DNA of 64,000 nucleotides, taken from NCBI RefSeq assembly GCF_013375555.1, contig NZ_JABXWB010000001.1:62001-126000 (forward strand). Reading direction: 5' to 3'. This document shows positions 28,754 through 38,891 of this stretch, one piece after another (position 1 is the first letter of the stretch; every line of letters starts with the position of its first letter). The DNA comes from Sphingobium sp. EM0848 (GTDB lineage Bacteria; Pseudomonadota; Alphaproteobacteria; Sphingomonadales; Sphingomonadaceae). The notes beneath the pieces were generated by a model that ran no database searches, had not been told where the DNA came from, and saw only the letters and a list, made by a program, of their open reading frames with translations. Position numbers and translations under genes: made by a program.

Positions 28754-28937
28754 CCAATCGGTCCCTAGGCCAGATAAAAAGCTTTTCTCGAGACTCGACA
28801 GTGCCACAGGATGGTAAACGTCGGGTAAAGGCGGGGGCGGAATGATGGTCCGATGCGGTTTGGCGGGGCATGAGCATGGGAAAGTGGAATTGAACGCTTG
28901 TTCTTCGCTCAAAGCGCTGTTATCTGCCCGCCCCAAC

Positions 28938-29013
28938 GCCGCTTTAGCTCAGTTGGTAGAGCATCGCATTCGTAATGCGAGGGTCACGTGTTCGAGTCAC
29001 GTAAGCGGCACCA
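28938..29013 (+). tRNA. tRNA-Thr (anticodon CGT), CCA encoded
   Basis: A complete cloverleaf: acceptor GCCGCTT/AAGCGGC, D arm GCTC/GAGC, anticodon stem TCGCA/TGCGA with loop TTCGTAA, T arm ACGTG/CACGT with loop TTCGAGT, discriminator A at 29010, CCA at 29011-29013. The integrase gene starts 95 bases downstream in the same orientation, the standard layout for an island inserted at the 3' end of a tRNA gene. Confidence 0.96.
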
Positions 29014-29034
29014 GCCCCCTCTAAGGGGTTGATT
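29014..29034 (+). terminator. Terminator-like hairpin after tRNA-Thr
   Basis: CCCC-tcta-GGGG-type stem at 29015-29028 followed by a T-rich stretch. It probably ends tRNA transcription and lies in what would be the attachment-site region of the island. Confidence 0.6.
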
Positions 29035-29107
29035 TTCTCAGGAAAACACGGATTTCTGCGGTTTCGGTGCTCGCCAAGGTACATGGCATGGGTACAAGGA
29101 AGCTGCT

Positions 29108-30772
29108 ATGGGATGGCTCGTGAAGCATATCCAGGAACATCCGGGAGGCAGAAAATCCTTCCGCCGTCAATACCCTCCACACCTCCGTCCTTATCTTTCT
29201 GGGACGCAATTGAGGGTCTCCCTGGGCCGTCCTGATTCGCCAGATTTCCACGAGCGGTACGCGAAGGCAGCGCGGCAGTGGGAGGATGACGTGGCGCTCG
29301 CCGAGAGGAAGCACGCGGGGTCCTTTGTGGCCCTCGACGGCCCCACCATATTGCACCTTGCGGCCGCTTTTCATGCTGAGGCTCTGGAGGAGGACGATCA
29401 GGCCCGGTGGGATGCCGAGGAGCGGGAGCAGTTCAAGGCCATCGCCGTCCGTGTGGATGAGGCCGGAGGGGTGAACTCTTGGGCTGGCTCGGAGCGCTCT
29501 CGCTGGGCAGCGAAGGCGCGGGAAACGCAAGCGGCCGCGCTGGCCTCCTGCAAGGCTCTGAAAGCCAGCGGGGACCTTGAAGGCGTCCTGGAGGAATGGA
29601 CTGAGGAGTCCTTGCTCCTAGCCGAGGCTCGGGGTTTTCTTGTCAGTCCCTCCGATCCCCTCCTGCCGGAGCTTTGTCGCGCACTCAACGATGCTGCTAT
29701 ATTGGCATCCCAAGACAGGCTGAAGCGCCTAGAGGGCGAAGACGTGCCGACGCCTGCCGAACCGGAACCCCCTACGACTCCCGCAAAGGCTGCCAGGAAG
29801 AAGGGCGGCGAGGTTCTCCTCATGCCTACCTTCGAGGCCTATGCGACCGCCCAGGGCATCTCGGAAGGGGTCCGCAGGGAATGGCGCAAGTACATCCAAA
29901 GTCTGATCGGGTTCGTAGGCCATGATGACGCCCGGAGGCTGACACGGGACGATGTGGTCGCGTGGCGCGACCATCTCCAGACAACCCCGATGCGGAATGG
30001 TGCGTTACGTAAGCCGGTGACGGTCCGGGATAAGTACATCACGGCCCTGCGCTGCACTCTTGCCTGGGCAACGGAAGAGAAACGCCTAGACGAGAACGTT
30101 GCGTCGGATGTGAAGGTCCGCATCCCGAAGGTGGCTAAGGTCCGGGACAAGGACTTTACCATGGACGAGGCCAAGGCGATCCTCAAGGCGAGCCTTGTGG
30201 CCCCGACTGGCCGCCTCTCGGCTCCGTATGTCAGGGCGCGGCGGTGGATACCATGGCTCTGCGCCTACAGTGGGGCACGGGTGAATGAACTAAGCCAGCT
30301 CCGCAAGGAGGACATATTCCAGTCCGAGGGCGTGTGGGTCATGCGGATCACCCCCGAGGCGGGCAGCGTTAAGACGCGAGAGGCGCGGCTGGTCCCACTG
30401 CACCCGCATGTTATTGAGCAAGGCTTCCTCGGGGTTCTGAAAGGGCTGAACAAGGGGCCGATTTTCTATGAGCCGCTAAACCTTCGTGCGATTGGGGACG
30501 AAATCAAGGGAAACCGCCACGTCAAGAAGGTGGGCGAGCGTCTGGCCGAATGGGTCCGCAAGGACGTGGGCATTACCGATCCGGACATCAAGCCCAACCA
30601 TGCATGGCGGCACCTGTTCAAGACCCTCTCTGCGGACGCCGGAATAGAGGAGCGGGTGGCAGATGCGATCCAAGGCCACGCGCCGGGGACCACGGGGCGT
30701 AAGTACGGGAAGATTTCAGTCCAAGCTAAAGCGGCGGCGCTGGAGCGGTTCCCTCGGTTCAAAGTGGACTGA
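29108..30772 (+). CDS. Tyrosine-family site-specific integrase
   Basis: A 554-residue integrase. The N-terminal 230 residues are a divergent, highly charged part seen in DUF6538-type integrases. Then comes a SAM-like core-binding domain (EYATAQGISEGVRREWRKYI-like run) and the catalytic domain: first Arg in YSGARVNELSQL, His-x-x-Arg in HAWRHLF, a later His in QGHAPGTT and the nucleophile Tyr in TGRKYG. It lies just after tRNA-Thr in the same orientation, as expected for an element that uses the tRNA 3' end. No excisionase is recognisable. Confidence 0.93.
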   Translation: MGWLVKHIQEHPGGRKSFRRQYPPHLRPYLSGTQLRVSLGRPDSPDFHERYAKAARQWEDDVALAERKHAGSFVALDGPTILHLAAAFHAEALEEDDQARWDAEEREQFKAIAVRVDEAGGVNSWAGSERSRWAAKARETQAAALASCKALKASGDLEGVLEEWTEESLLLAEARGFLVSPSDPLLPELCRALNDAAILASQDRLKRLEGEDVPTPAEPEPPTTPAKAARKKGGEVLLMPTFEAYATAQGISEGVRREWRKYIQSLIGFVGHDDARRLTRDDVVAWRDHLQTTPMRNGALRKPVTVRDKYITALRCTLAWATEEKRLDENVASDVKVRIPKVAKVRDKDFTMDEAKAILKASLVAPTGRLSAPYVRARRWIPWLCAYSGARVNELSQLRKEDIFQSEGVWVMRITPEAGSVKTREARLVPLHPHVIEQGFLGVLKGLNKGPIFYEPLNLRAIGDEIKGNRHVKKVGERLAEWVRKDVGITDPDIKPNHAWRHLFKTLSADAGIEERVADAIQGHAPGTTGRKYGKISVQAKAAALERFPRFKVD

Positions 30773-30789
30773 TATTCTCGGGATGACGT

Positions 30790-31548
30790 TTAAAACGGGA
30801 CCTCATCGTCAAAATCTTCGCTTAACTTCCATCCAGGCTGGCTCATGGCGGGAAGGCCCGAGGTAGGAGGCGGCGGGAGTGCGGGACGAGCTGGAGGTGG
30901 CCCCAGTCGGCTGCGCTCGGCTTCTTCCGCGTCCTTATCGGCGCCTACGAGGCGCTGTATGGTCATAATGGCTTGAGGGGCGTCGGCTAAAAAGCTTGTG
31001 CCAATCGCCACCCCGGACGCCAGCGTCGCTAGGATCACGCCCACCTGTGCGAAACTTGTGCGAGGCTCATTCAACGCCGAATTGAGTTCATCCAGTTTAC
31101 GGAGCAGCGTTCTACGCCGCGCTTCCGGTATGTCCGCCTTTTCGATGATGGACCGGAGCTTGTTAATCTGCAGCTCGACGGCCCCTCTCGTCCTGGCCGC
31201 GAGTTGAACTGTAAACGGACGAGATCGTGTTGCCTTCCGCAGTCGTGCCCGCGTCACTGCTCCGCTGGTTTGTAACAGGAAGTCGTCAAAGCCTAGATGA
31301 GGCTCCCGATGCCCGTTCGGATATTCAACTCCTGAGATATTGAGTTCTGCCGCCGCTGCCGAGACGGTTGTCATGTACTGTAATTGTATCATTTTATAAG
31401 ACCACGAGTCGTTCTCGTCTAAGGTCCGTAAAATGGAGTTAAGATTGATTCGGCACGTCCGTTCGATTGCAATGAATTTCTCTTCTGGTTCTTCCGGAAG
31501 ATTGTCATAGTCATCGGGTGACATCAGTTCATATTCGACCACGCGCAC
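30790..31548 (-). CDS. Hypothetical island protein with a C-terminal membrane segment
   Basis: A 252-residue protein with no domain that I recognise. Residues 1-40 are acidic, the middle is helical and basic (RARLRKATRSRPF, then a coiled-coil-like run INKLRSIIEKADIPEARRRTLL), and residues 170-190 are a hydrophobic segment VGVILATLASGVAIGTSFLAD. The tail is Pro-rich. The layout suggests a cytoplasmic helical domain anchored by one segment. It is last in a minus-strand run of small genes; its start follows the preceding gene stop by 37 bases. Confidence 0.6.
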   Translation of the reverse strand: MRVVEYELMSPDDYDNLPEEPEEKFIAIERTCRINLNSILRTLDENDSWSYKMIQLQYMTTVSAAAAELNISGVEYPNGHREPHLGFDDFLLQTSGAVTRARLRKATRSRPFTVQLAARTRGAVELQINKLRSIIEKADIPEARRRTLLRKLDELNSALNEPRTSFAQVGVILATLASGVAIGTSFLADAPQAIMTIQRLVGADKDAEEAERSRLGPPPARPALPPPPTSGLPAMSQPGWKLSEDFDDEVPF

Positions 31549-31585
31549 TCCCCGCTTGCTGGCATCTCCTTCTAGCCGATCAACA

Positions 31586-31825
31586 TTATTCTACCAATAG
31601 CCCTTTGTCGGGCATCGATGCTTCCAGGTCCCCATAGCTGATCGCCGTAAGCCGAGCGGCCGCTATGCCCGTCTGTCGCGCCAACTTGGCGGTAGGCATA
31701 CATTTCTGCATCTGCCACGCAGCGAACCAACTGGACCCCGTGCGGACCATGTTGGCGACGGGATGGTCTTGGGACCATGTGTCCAAAAGGCGCGGGATGG
31801 GCTGCTCGCCCTTGCGGCGGCTCAC
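31586..31825 (-). CDS. Small hypothetical protein, HTH-like segment
   Basis: A 79-residue protein with a GTG start that overlaps the stop of the preceding gene (GTGA). The segment CMPTAKLARQTGIAAARLTA looks like a helix-turn-helix, so a DNA-binding role is possible. It is not otherwise recognisable. The overlap on both coding logic and strand supports a real operon with its neighbours. Confidence 0.5.
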   Translation of the reverse strand: MSRRKGEQPIPRLLDTWSQDHPVANMVRTGSSWFAAWQMQKCMPTAKLARQTGIAAARLTAISYGDLEASMPDKGLLVE

Positions 31826-31992
31826 CGCAGGACCTCATAGGTCCATATCATTTCCTGGAGCCTCGCAGCGTCATAGGACACCACGCCGTCCCCCCAAGGC
31901 AACGGAAAGTCCCTGCCGTCCTCCAGCCGTATCCGGGCCATGGCCTCGCACATCGCTACCCATTCGCCCTCAACGGCCTCTACGGAGTCCAT
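31822..31992 (-). CDS. Small hypothetical protein, cut upstream by IS21
   Basis: A 56-residue frame (MDSVEAVEGEW to YEVLR), acidic, of unknown function. Its ATG at 31992 lies exactly at the IS21 border, so the native leader, and perhaps some N-terminal codons, have been lost. The frame continues into the IS, where it is not meaningful. It overlaps the following gene by four bases. Confidence 0.45.
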   Translation of the reverse strand: MDSVEAVEGEWVAMCEAMARIRLEDGRDFPLPWGDGVVSYDAARLQEMIWTYEVLR

Positions 31993-32197
31993 GAGTGCGC
32001 GGCGACTGACAGGATGCGAGCGTAGCGACAATCAAGATGAGAATCGGTTGTTGGGGTGTCGGTGAAGGGCGGAGGGCGTAGCCCGAAGCCCGTAGCCGAG
32101 ACCCCAACAACCGATGGCCCTTTAATGGAGGAGCCGCAGATCGTCGGGGCCGACCCAATATTCATTGGCATATCCAGATTGGAGGGAGATGCCGTGA

Positions 32198-34560
<2,363 letters not shown>

Positions 34561-34634
34561 CCCGGCACCATGAACCCGCCGCGACAATCTGTTCTCATCC
34601 TGATAGTCGCTGACCTCTCACCCAGATCGTCGCG

Positions 34635-34874
34635 CTATACCATGAGGCCCCCAAGGAGAGCCATTCGGACTGAGAGGGCCTCAGCGGCCACGGCGGACGG
34701 CTTCAAGCGGTGATGGGCCGCAAAACGCTTCAGACGGGCACGCTGCTCTTCTGTCGGACCTTGGGCGCAGGCGAAGGTGTCGATTAGCTGGCTCCCGGTC
34801 AACTCCACGGCGTTGATTTGGTCCAGCGGGACCCGGCAGGGCGATGGGGCAGCGGTGAAGGGCATTGCGTGCAT
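34635..34874 (-). CDS. Small hypothetical island protein
   Basis: A 79-residue protein from ATG 34874, which has a strong GGAGG six bases upstream. The sequence is helical in its second half (TEEQRARLKRFAAHHRLKPS), resembling a short DNA-binding or ribbon-type helix, but no family is recognised. Its stop is 14 bases from the IS21 right end, and before the insertion it was probably upstream of the minus-strand gene now ending at 31822. Confidence 0.55.
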   Translation of the reverse strand: MHAMPFTAAPSPCRVPLDQINAVELTGSQLIDTFACAQGPTEEQRARLKRFAAHHRLKPSAVAAEALSVRMALLGGLMV

Positions 34875-35011
34875 TTCGATCCTCCAAGGCGACTCAGTGC
34901 GTGGATGGAGGATAGAACAAAAAGAGAACATATGGAACGGTCGTCGGCGGGGAAGTAACTTCGGCAGCAAGGCGCGACATAAGCGTCCAGATGGCTGCGT
35001 CCGTCCGGACC

Positions 35012-35656
35012 CTATCGAGCCTTCGCTTTGGTGGTGACGCGCTCCAATAGTTCATCATTGAGACGCGGGAGCTTCTTAAATTCTTTAGGGTCCGAGCGGG
35101 TAAGGGCGGCGGTATCCGGAAAATAGCGCTGAGACTGTTTCAGGACCTGGAACGATAGGCCGTCATCGGCCTCCCGCTGAAAGCGCAGTCGAGCAATGAT
35201 TACCTTTTCGCCCCCTATAGTGTCCCAGACGTCCACATCGGCAGTCGATCCGCTGACAGTACCCTCCATCATAGCGGCGGGCCAGGGATGATGCCTAGCA
35301 AGCCCCCCGGAGAGAATTTCCCCCGAGATGCTGCCTCGGGAAAACTCTATCTCCATATTCAGCGGCAACACATCCTCGTTTTCCTCCAACTCCCGGTTTT
35401 CAGCAGCAATCACGCTGCAACATTCGGGGCCTTTCCAGGTCCCTGCGTAACGGCCATCTAGGGGCCTCCAAGCCCCGAGAGCCTCGCCAGCCTTGGGGGC
35501 CTCGGCCATAAACTCGTTGATCTTCGCAGGCAGTTGAAGGACCCCCATGGTCCCCGCCGCAATCCAGCCTGAGGCTGTTACAGCCCACCGGCCGCGTCTT
35601 ATCCATCGGGATGCCTCGGCTAATTCCCCCGTTGCCACTGAGTCCGCCACGCCCAT
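35012..35656 (-). CDS. Hypothetical island protein with an N-terminal membrane segment
   Basis: About 214 residues from ATG 35656, preceded by GGGGGAAAGG. After a short helix there is a weak hydrophobic segment WAVTASGWIAAGTMGVLQL, so membrane anchoring is possible. The rest is beta-rich (WKGPECCSVIA, MEIEFSRGSISGEILSGG, VDVWDTIGGEKVIIARL) with a helical tail. No known family. The frame is open for another 94 codons upstream but those residues lack coding character and contain the repeat palindrome. Confidence 0.6.
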   Translation of the reverse strand: MGVADSVATGELAEASRWIRRGRWAVTASGWIAAGTMGVLQLPAKINEFMAEAPKAGEALGAWRPLDGRYAGTWKGPECCSVIAAENRELEENEDVLPLNMEIEFSRGSISGEILSGGLARHHPWPAAMMEGTVSGSTADVDVWDTIGGEKVIIARLRFQREADDGLSFQVLKQSQRYFPDTAALTRSDPKEFKKLPRLNDELLERVTTKAKAR

Positions 35657-35806
35657 CCTTTCCCCCGAAAAACAGTGTGCGACCTTAACGGCTTCCGCTT
35701 CAGAACGGCAATGCCAAAGGGACGCTGGGGGCGGGTGCGAATGATTTAGTGCTGAGATATGCGCAGCCGCCGCCGACGACAGGGCTAAAGCAGGTGCTCG
35801 TCCCCC

Positions 35807-35822
35807 CACCGGAAATCTGGTG
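35807..35822. promoter_or_regulatory. Operator-like palindrome, copy 1
   Basis: CACCGGAAATCTGGTG, one mismatch from the perfect palindrome CACCAGA-NN-TCTGGTG. It lies in the divergent region between the gene starting at 35656 and the one starting at 36127. Flanking bases resemble copy 2 too (upstream C-run, downstream GGCCG), so the repeat extends to about 40 bases. Confidence 0.5.
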
Positions 35823-35934
35823 CGCCCATATGGCCGAACAAGGTTCCTCCAAGCCCCAAAACGGCCCTTTCCGGCGCTCCGGCCAGGAAATCCGCTGAAA
35901 CCCGCAGAAAACTGCCGAAAATGGGCGCATCTGG

Positions 35935-35957
35935 GCATTTAGTCCCCACGTATGCAT
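35935..35957 (+). repeat. Island direct repeat, copy 1 of 3
   Basis: GCATTTAGTCCCCACGTATG followed by CAT. It matches the copies at 36468 and 36855 (consensus GCATTTAGCCCCCATCTATG). The ends GCAT/ATGC are inverted. Confidence 0.5.
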
Positions 35958-36044
35958 AAGTGCTCACTTCAGCGGCCCTGCCTGGACCTTAAATCCGGAC
36001 GCTCCTGACGCCCATTTATCGGCGCTCCAGGCTGCCCGCTCCCC

Positions 36045-36060
36045 CACCAGAAATCTGGGC
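36045..36060. promoter_or_regulatory. Operator-like palindrome, copy 2
   Basis: CACCAGAAATCTGGGC: left arm perfect, last two bases differ from the palindrome. It is 238 bases from copy 1 and 67 bases before the 36127 start. Confidence 0.45.
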
Positions 36061-36126
36061 GCGTCTTTCGGCCGCCATTCCGCCCCACTATGCTGCCCAG
36101 GGACCGCAGGATCAAAGGGGGACATC

Positions 36127-36465
36127 ATGGGCGCAGTGGAGATCAAGCAGGTGGGCCGGATAGTGAAATCACTATGCCTTTTGCTGGGCGATAAGTTCTC
36201 CTTTGAGGTAGCTGCCGTGGTTCTGGAGGTAATGAACGAGGAGGACCTCAGTCCAGAAGCATATTGCAGGCGGCTGTCATGGCTCGAACCTGCGCAGACA
36301 ATGAGAATCCTCAAGAGGCTGACAGGCGAGCCGAACAATTGGAGGCAGCATCGCCAGATCATCTGGTGGCGTCGGAGCAAGGAAGGGGTGGACACCATCC
36401 GCCTCGTGCAACGTGGGAGGTCCTTCCGGGGGAGCCTCATGGATGCCATCAGAGACCCGCATTAA
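36127..36465 (+). CDS. Small hypothetical protein, possible winged helix
   Basis: A 112-residue basic protein with a strong GGGGGACATC ribosome site. The pattern of two N-terminal helices, a helix-turn-helix-like part (LSPEAYCRRLSWLEPAQTM) and a wing-like strand (VDTIRLVQRGRSF) suggests a winged-helix DNA-binding fold, but similarity to a named family is not evident. It is divergent from the gene at 35656 across the palindrome region, the layout of a regulator beside its operators. Confidence 0.55.
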   Translation: MGAVEIKQVGRIVKSLCLLLGDKFSFEVAAVVLEVMNEEDLSPEAYCRRLSWLEPAQTMRILKRLTGEPNNWRQHRQIIWWRRSKEGVDTIRLVQRGRSFRGSLMDAIRDPH

Positions 36466-36467
36466 GG

Positions 36468-36490
36468 CCATTTAGCCCTCATCTAAGGGC
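36468..36490 (+). repeat. Island direct repeat, copy 2 of 3
   Basis: CCATTTAGCCCTCATCTAAG and following bases, immediately after the stop of the 36127 gene. It is the most divergent copy at its 3' end. Confidence 0.45.
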
Positions 36491-36862
36491 ATCGCGTGCA
36501 GCATCCGCGCAATTGACTTCAAGGGCCAACAGCTCCGAGGCGTAAAGATCGACGGACAACCATGGTTTGTCGCTATTGACGCCTGTAAGATTCTTCGCCT
36601 GGACATCTCTTCCGGAACGACCATGGCGCTCAAGGCGCTGGATGCCGACGAGAAGCAGGTTATTCGCCACACGGCTGTCCCTGAAGATTTCTTGGGGTCA
36701 AAATGCTACGCGGCCAGCTTCATCTCCCGCCCAGGCCTCTTCAAGCTCATCGCCCGCAGCTCCAAGCCCCAGGCCAAGGCCTTCGACCGCTGGGTTCGCC
36801 ACGAGGTCCTGCCATCCATCATGGACACCGGGGCCTATGTGGCTGCCGATGCGAGCATTTAG
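36491..36862 (+). pseudogene. BRO-N (Bro-N antirepressor) domain fragment
   Basis: The open frame encodes a recognisable Bro-N domain: IRAIDFKGQQLRGVKIDGQPW, FVAIDACKILRL, then LISRPGLFKLIARSSKPQAKAF and FDRWVRHEVLPSIMDTGAYV. Bro-N proteins are phage antirepressors or regulators. Upstream of the conserved part the frame has no ATG, GTG or TTG; only ATC and ATT codons exist (36491, 36503, 36512). The first ATG in frame is at 36623, within the domain. The frame stops right after the Bro-N domain, where most members continue into an ANT or KilA-C domain. The gene is therefore probably truncated at both ends, or uses a rare start. Confidence 0.7.
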
Positions 36863-36877
36863 CCCCCATCTATGCAC
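36855..36877 (+). repeat. Island direct repeat, copy 3 of 3
   Basis: GCATTTAGCCCCCATCTATG followed by CAC. The TAG in it is the stop codon of the Bro-N frame. Confidence 0.5.
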
Positions 36878-37117
36878 GCAGCGCCTAGTCAGACTGGAGC
36901 GGATTTGGTGCTCACGTATGGGCATCCGTTCCGGCGAGGCGACGGGTTCCTACCGTCTCCTGATTTACACCGACCGTGTGATGAATTCGGACCAATGAGA
37001 CCGGACCCAACGACACAACCCCAACAAGTCCCATTAAGACACCCTTATGGAAACCGTTGGGGTCCTGAAGTGAACCTCAAGGGAGGTCATTCTGTGGAAT
37101 AATAAAATATGAAAATC
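36878..37117. other. Intergenic stretch before IS1380
   Basis: 240 bases without a supported gene. A frame from 36872 to 37102 is open but has no family features. A GGGAGG at about 37080 and an ATG at 37109 (ATGAAAATCC) run straight into the IS border; this ATG could be the original start of the helicase-like gene on the other side of the IS. Confidence 0.4.
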
Positions 37118-38771
37118 CTTAACCCGCCTTATTCGTGACGCTCTCCCTTCTGCCGCTCACTGGCCTTTTGCACCATCGGGCTTATGATCAGGACAAGCGA
37201 TCATGCTGCGTCTATTTCAGCGCGAGTGTCTGATAGGCTTTCGGATTGAGGGACGGGGCTTTGCGGTTCGGCGGCGCGGCCGCGCGGGCTATGTCTGGGT
37301 GGCCCTGAGCGCGGTGGCGATGGTCCGGAACACGGCGGCGTCGGGACAGGCCGAAGCGAAGGCGACCCGGACGCGGGAGGCGGTTTCGATGACGCGGGCG
37401 GCGATCTTGAGAAGCCGCAGGCGCAGGGTTGCGAACTCGGCGGTGGCGAGCGCGGTGGTCTTGGGGATGACCTGCTGGATGCGCCACATTAGCCAGTAGG
37501 CCGCGGTGTGCAGAATGAGCCGCATCTGATTTGCGTTGGCTGATCGGCACGAAGTGCGATCACTGCTGAGCTGTGTCTTGTGCTGTTTGATCAGGTTCTC
37601 GGCCTGGCCGCGGGCGCAATAGAGGCTGTCGTAGATGTGTTCAGCGGAGCCTTCTGCCAGGGAAGTGACGACATAGCGGATATCCATGCCCATGATGCTG
37701 GCTTCGATCCGGGTTACGACGCGGCGCTGGCATTTCCAGCTTTTCGCCCCATAGCGGATCTCGGCATAGCTGCGCAGGACAACCCGGTCTTGCTCGGCGC
37801 GCTTGACGGCGCAGGCATCAGCGGCAGCGACAATGTCTGTATTGGCGCGCAGCGCGGCATTGGTGGGAAGGCCGAAGACATAGTCGATGCCGTGCGCCTC
37901 GCAGAAGGCCATGACCTCTGGCCGGCCATAATGCCCATCGCCGCGGATGGTGATGTGCGTTTGCGGCCAATGCCGACGGATATGCCGGACAAGCCGTCGA
38001 ATGTGCCCCGCAGCCTCCGCGCCTGACGGCGTCTTGCCGGTACGCAGCAGCATGGCGACCGGCCGTCCCGTCGCCGTGTCATAGATGTGGATCGGCAGGA
38101 AGCAGCGCTCGCCGTGATGGCCGTTCCAGAACGAAAGCTGTTGGTAGCCATGCACGACATCACACGTATCATCGATGTCCAGTATCACCGCCTTGGGCGG
38201 CTCGGGGTAGCTGGCGCAGTAGATGCCGACCATCGCGACCAGCATCCGCGCCAATTCGCGCGTGGTCGGCGCATTCTCCCAGCGGCTCATTGTCGGCTGG
38301 CTCGCCAGGCCTGCGCCTGAACCCAACAGTTTGCCCAGCGCCAGGCGAAAGCCTGGGTCGTCGCGCAGGGCGTCGAGATCATCGGCATCCTCGTAGCCGC
38401 AGGCAATAGCCAAAACCCGCGCTCGCAGAATGTCATCGAGCCTGTGGGTCACACGGGAAGGATCGCGCGGATCGGCAATGCAGGTGGCGAGCTGCCGGCA
38501 GATACCCATCTCGCGCTCGGCTTGCGCCAGTAGCAAAACCCCGCCGTCCGAGGTCAACCGGCCACCATCAAAGGCGGCCGTGACTTTCTTGCGCGCGACC
38601 GCTGGAAACGAAATCAGAGGCGCGCTATCGTCGCCCCCGGCGGGTGTGGCCTGTGGCATTTTTTGCCTCGTTGCAGGTTGGTCTAGACATCCAATTTCCT
38701 ACAACAAGACAAAGTCTTACGCCACTCCCGCCACCCCTTCACGTCCAGCCTCATGAATACGACGGGTTAAG
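37118..38771. mobile_element. IS1380-family insertion sequence
   Basis: One transposase gene bounded by imperfect inverted repeats: CTTAACCCGCCTTATTCGTG at the left and the complement of CTTAACCCGTCGTATTCATG at the right. No clear target duplication was found. It lies between the Bro-N fragment and the helicase-like gene whose frame is open up to its right border. Confidence 0.85.
37289..38659 (-). CDS. IS1380-family transposase
   Basis: A 456-residue DDE transposase of the IS1380 group. Visible landmarks are SDGGVLLLAQAEREMG near the N-terminus, VILDIDDTCDVVHG (first Asp region), IRGDGHYGRPEVM (second Asp) and CARGQAENLIKQHKT (Glu region). Full length for the group and with no internal stop, so it may be active. 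Confidence 0.93.
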   Translation of the reverse strand: MPQATPAGGDDSAPLISFPAVARKKVTAAFDGGRLTSDGGVLLLAQAEREMGICRQLATCIADPRDPSRVTHRLDDILRARVLAIACGYEDADDLDALRDDPGFRLALGKLLGSGAGLASQPTMSRWENAPTTRELARMLVAMVGIYCASYPEPPKAVILDIDDTCDVVHGYQQLSFWNGHHGERCFLPIHIYDTATGRPVAMLLRTGKTPSGAEAAGHIRRLVRHIRRHWPQTHITIRGDGHYGRPEVMAFCEAHGIDYVFGLPTNAALRANTDIVAAADACAVKRAEQDRVVLRSYAEIRYGAKSWKCQRRVVTRIEASIMGMDIRYVVTSLAEGSAEHIYDSLYCARGQAENLIKQHKTQLSSDRTSCRSANANQMRLILHTAAYWLMWRIQQVIPKTTALATAEFATLRLRLLKIAARVIETASRVRVAFASACPDAAVFRTIATALRATQT

Positions 38772-38891
38772 TCTGATAGGAGCCAAGAGCTTCTTTCAGG
38801 GGCCTTAAGTAATCTAAAGACCAGCCTTCAGCCCAATGGTTCATCTATTGGCGACACTGAAGAGACGGCTCTCCATAAGGTCCTCGGCCTC

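Larger units (their letters stand above)
35657..36126. other. 470-base divergent intergenic region with repeats
   Basis: No convincing gene. It separates the minus-strand gene at 35656 from the plus-strand gene at 36127 and holds two copies of a near-perfect palindrome (35807 and 36045) and one copy of the GCATTTAG repeat. On the plus strand the two palindrome copies also both encode the hexapeptide PPPEIW in an open frame, which may hint at a decayed duplicated coding segment. It reads most simply as a regulatory region of a phage-like switch. Confidence 0.5.

Noticed and set aside
31572-31838. 88-codon frame overlapping the small HTH-like gene
   Set aside because: The other frame has the stop-start overlap with its neighbour and a more protein-like sequence.
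36872-37102. 76-codon plus-strand frame before IS1380
   Set aside because: Starts inside the repeat, has no ribosome site or recognisable features, and ends beside the IS border.
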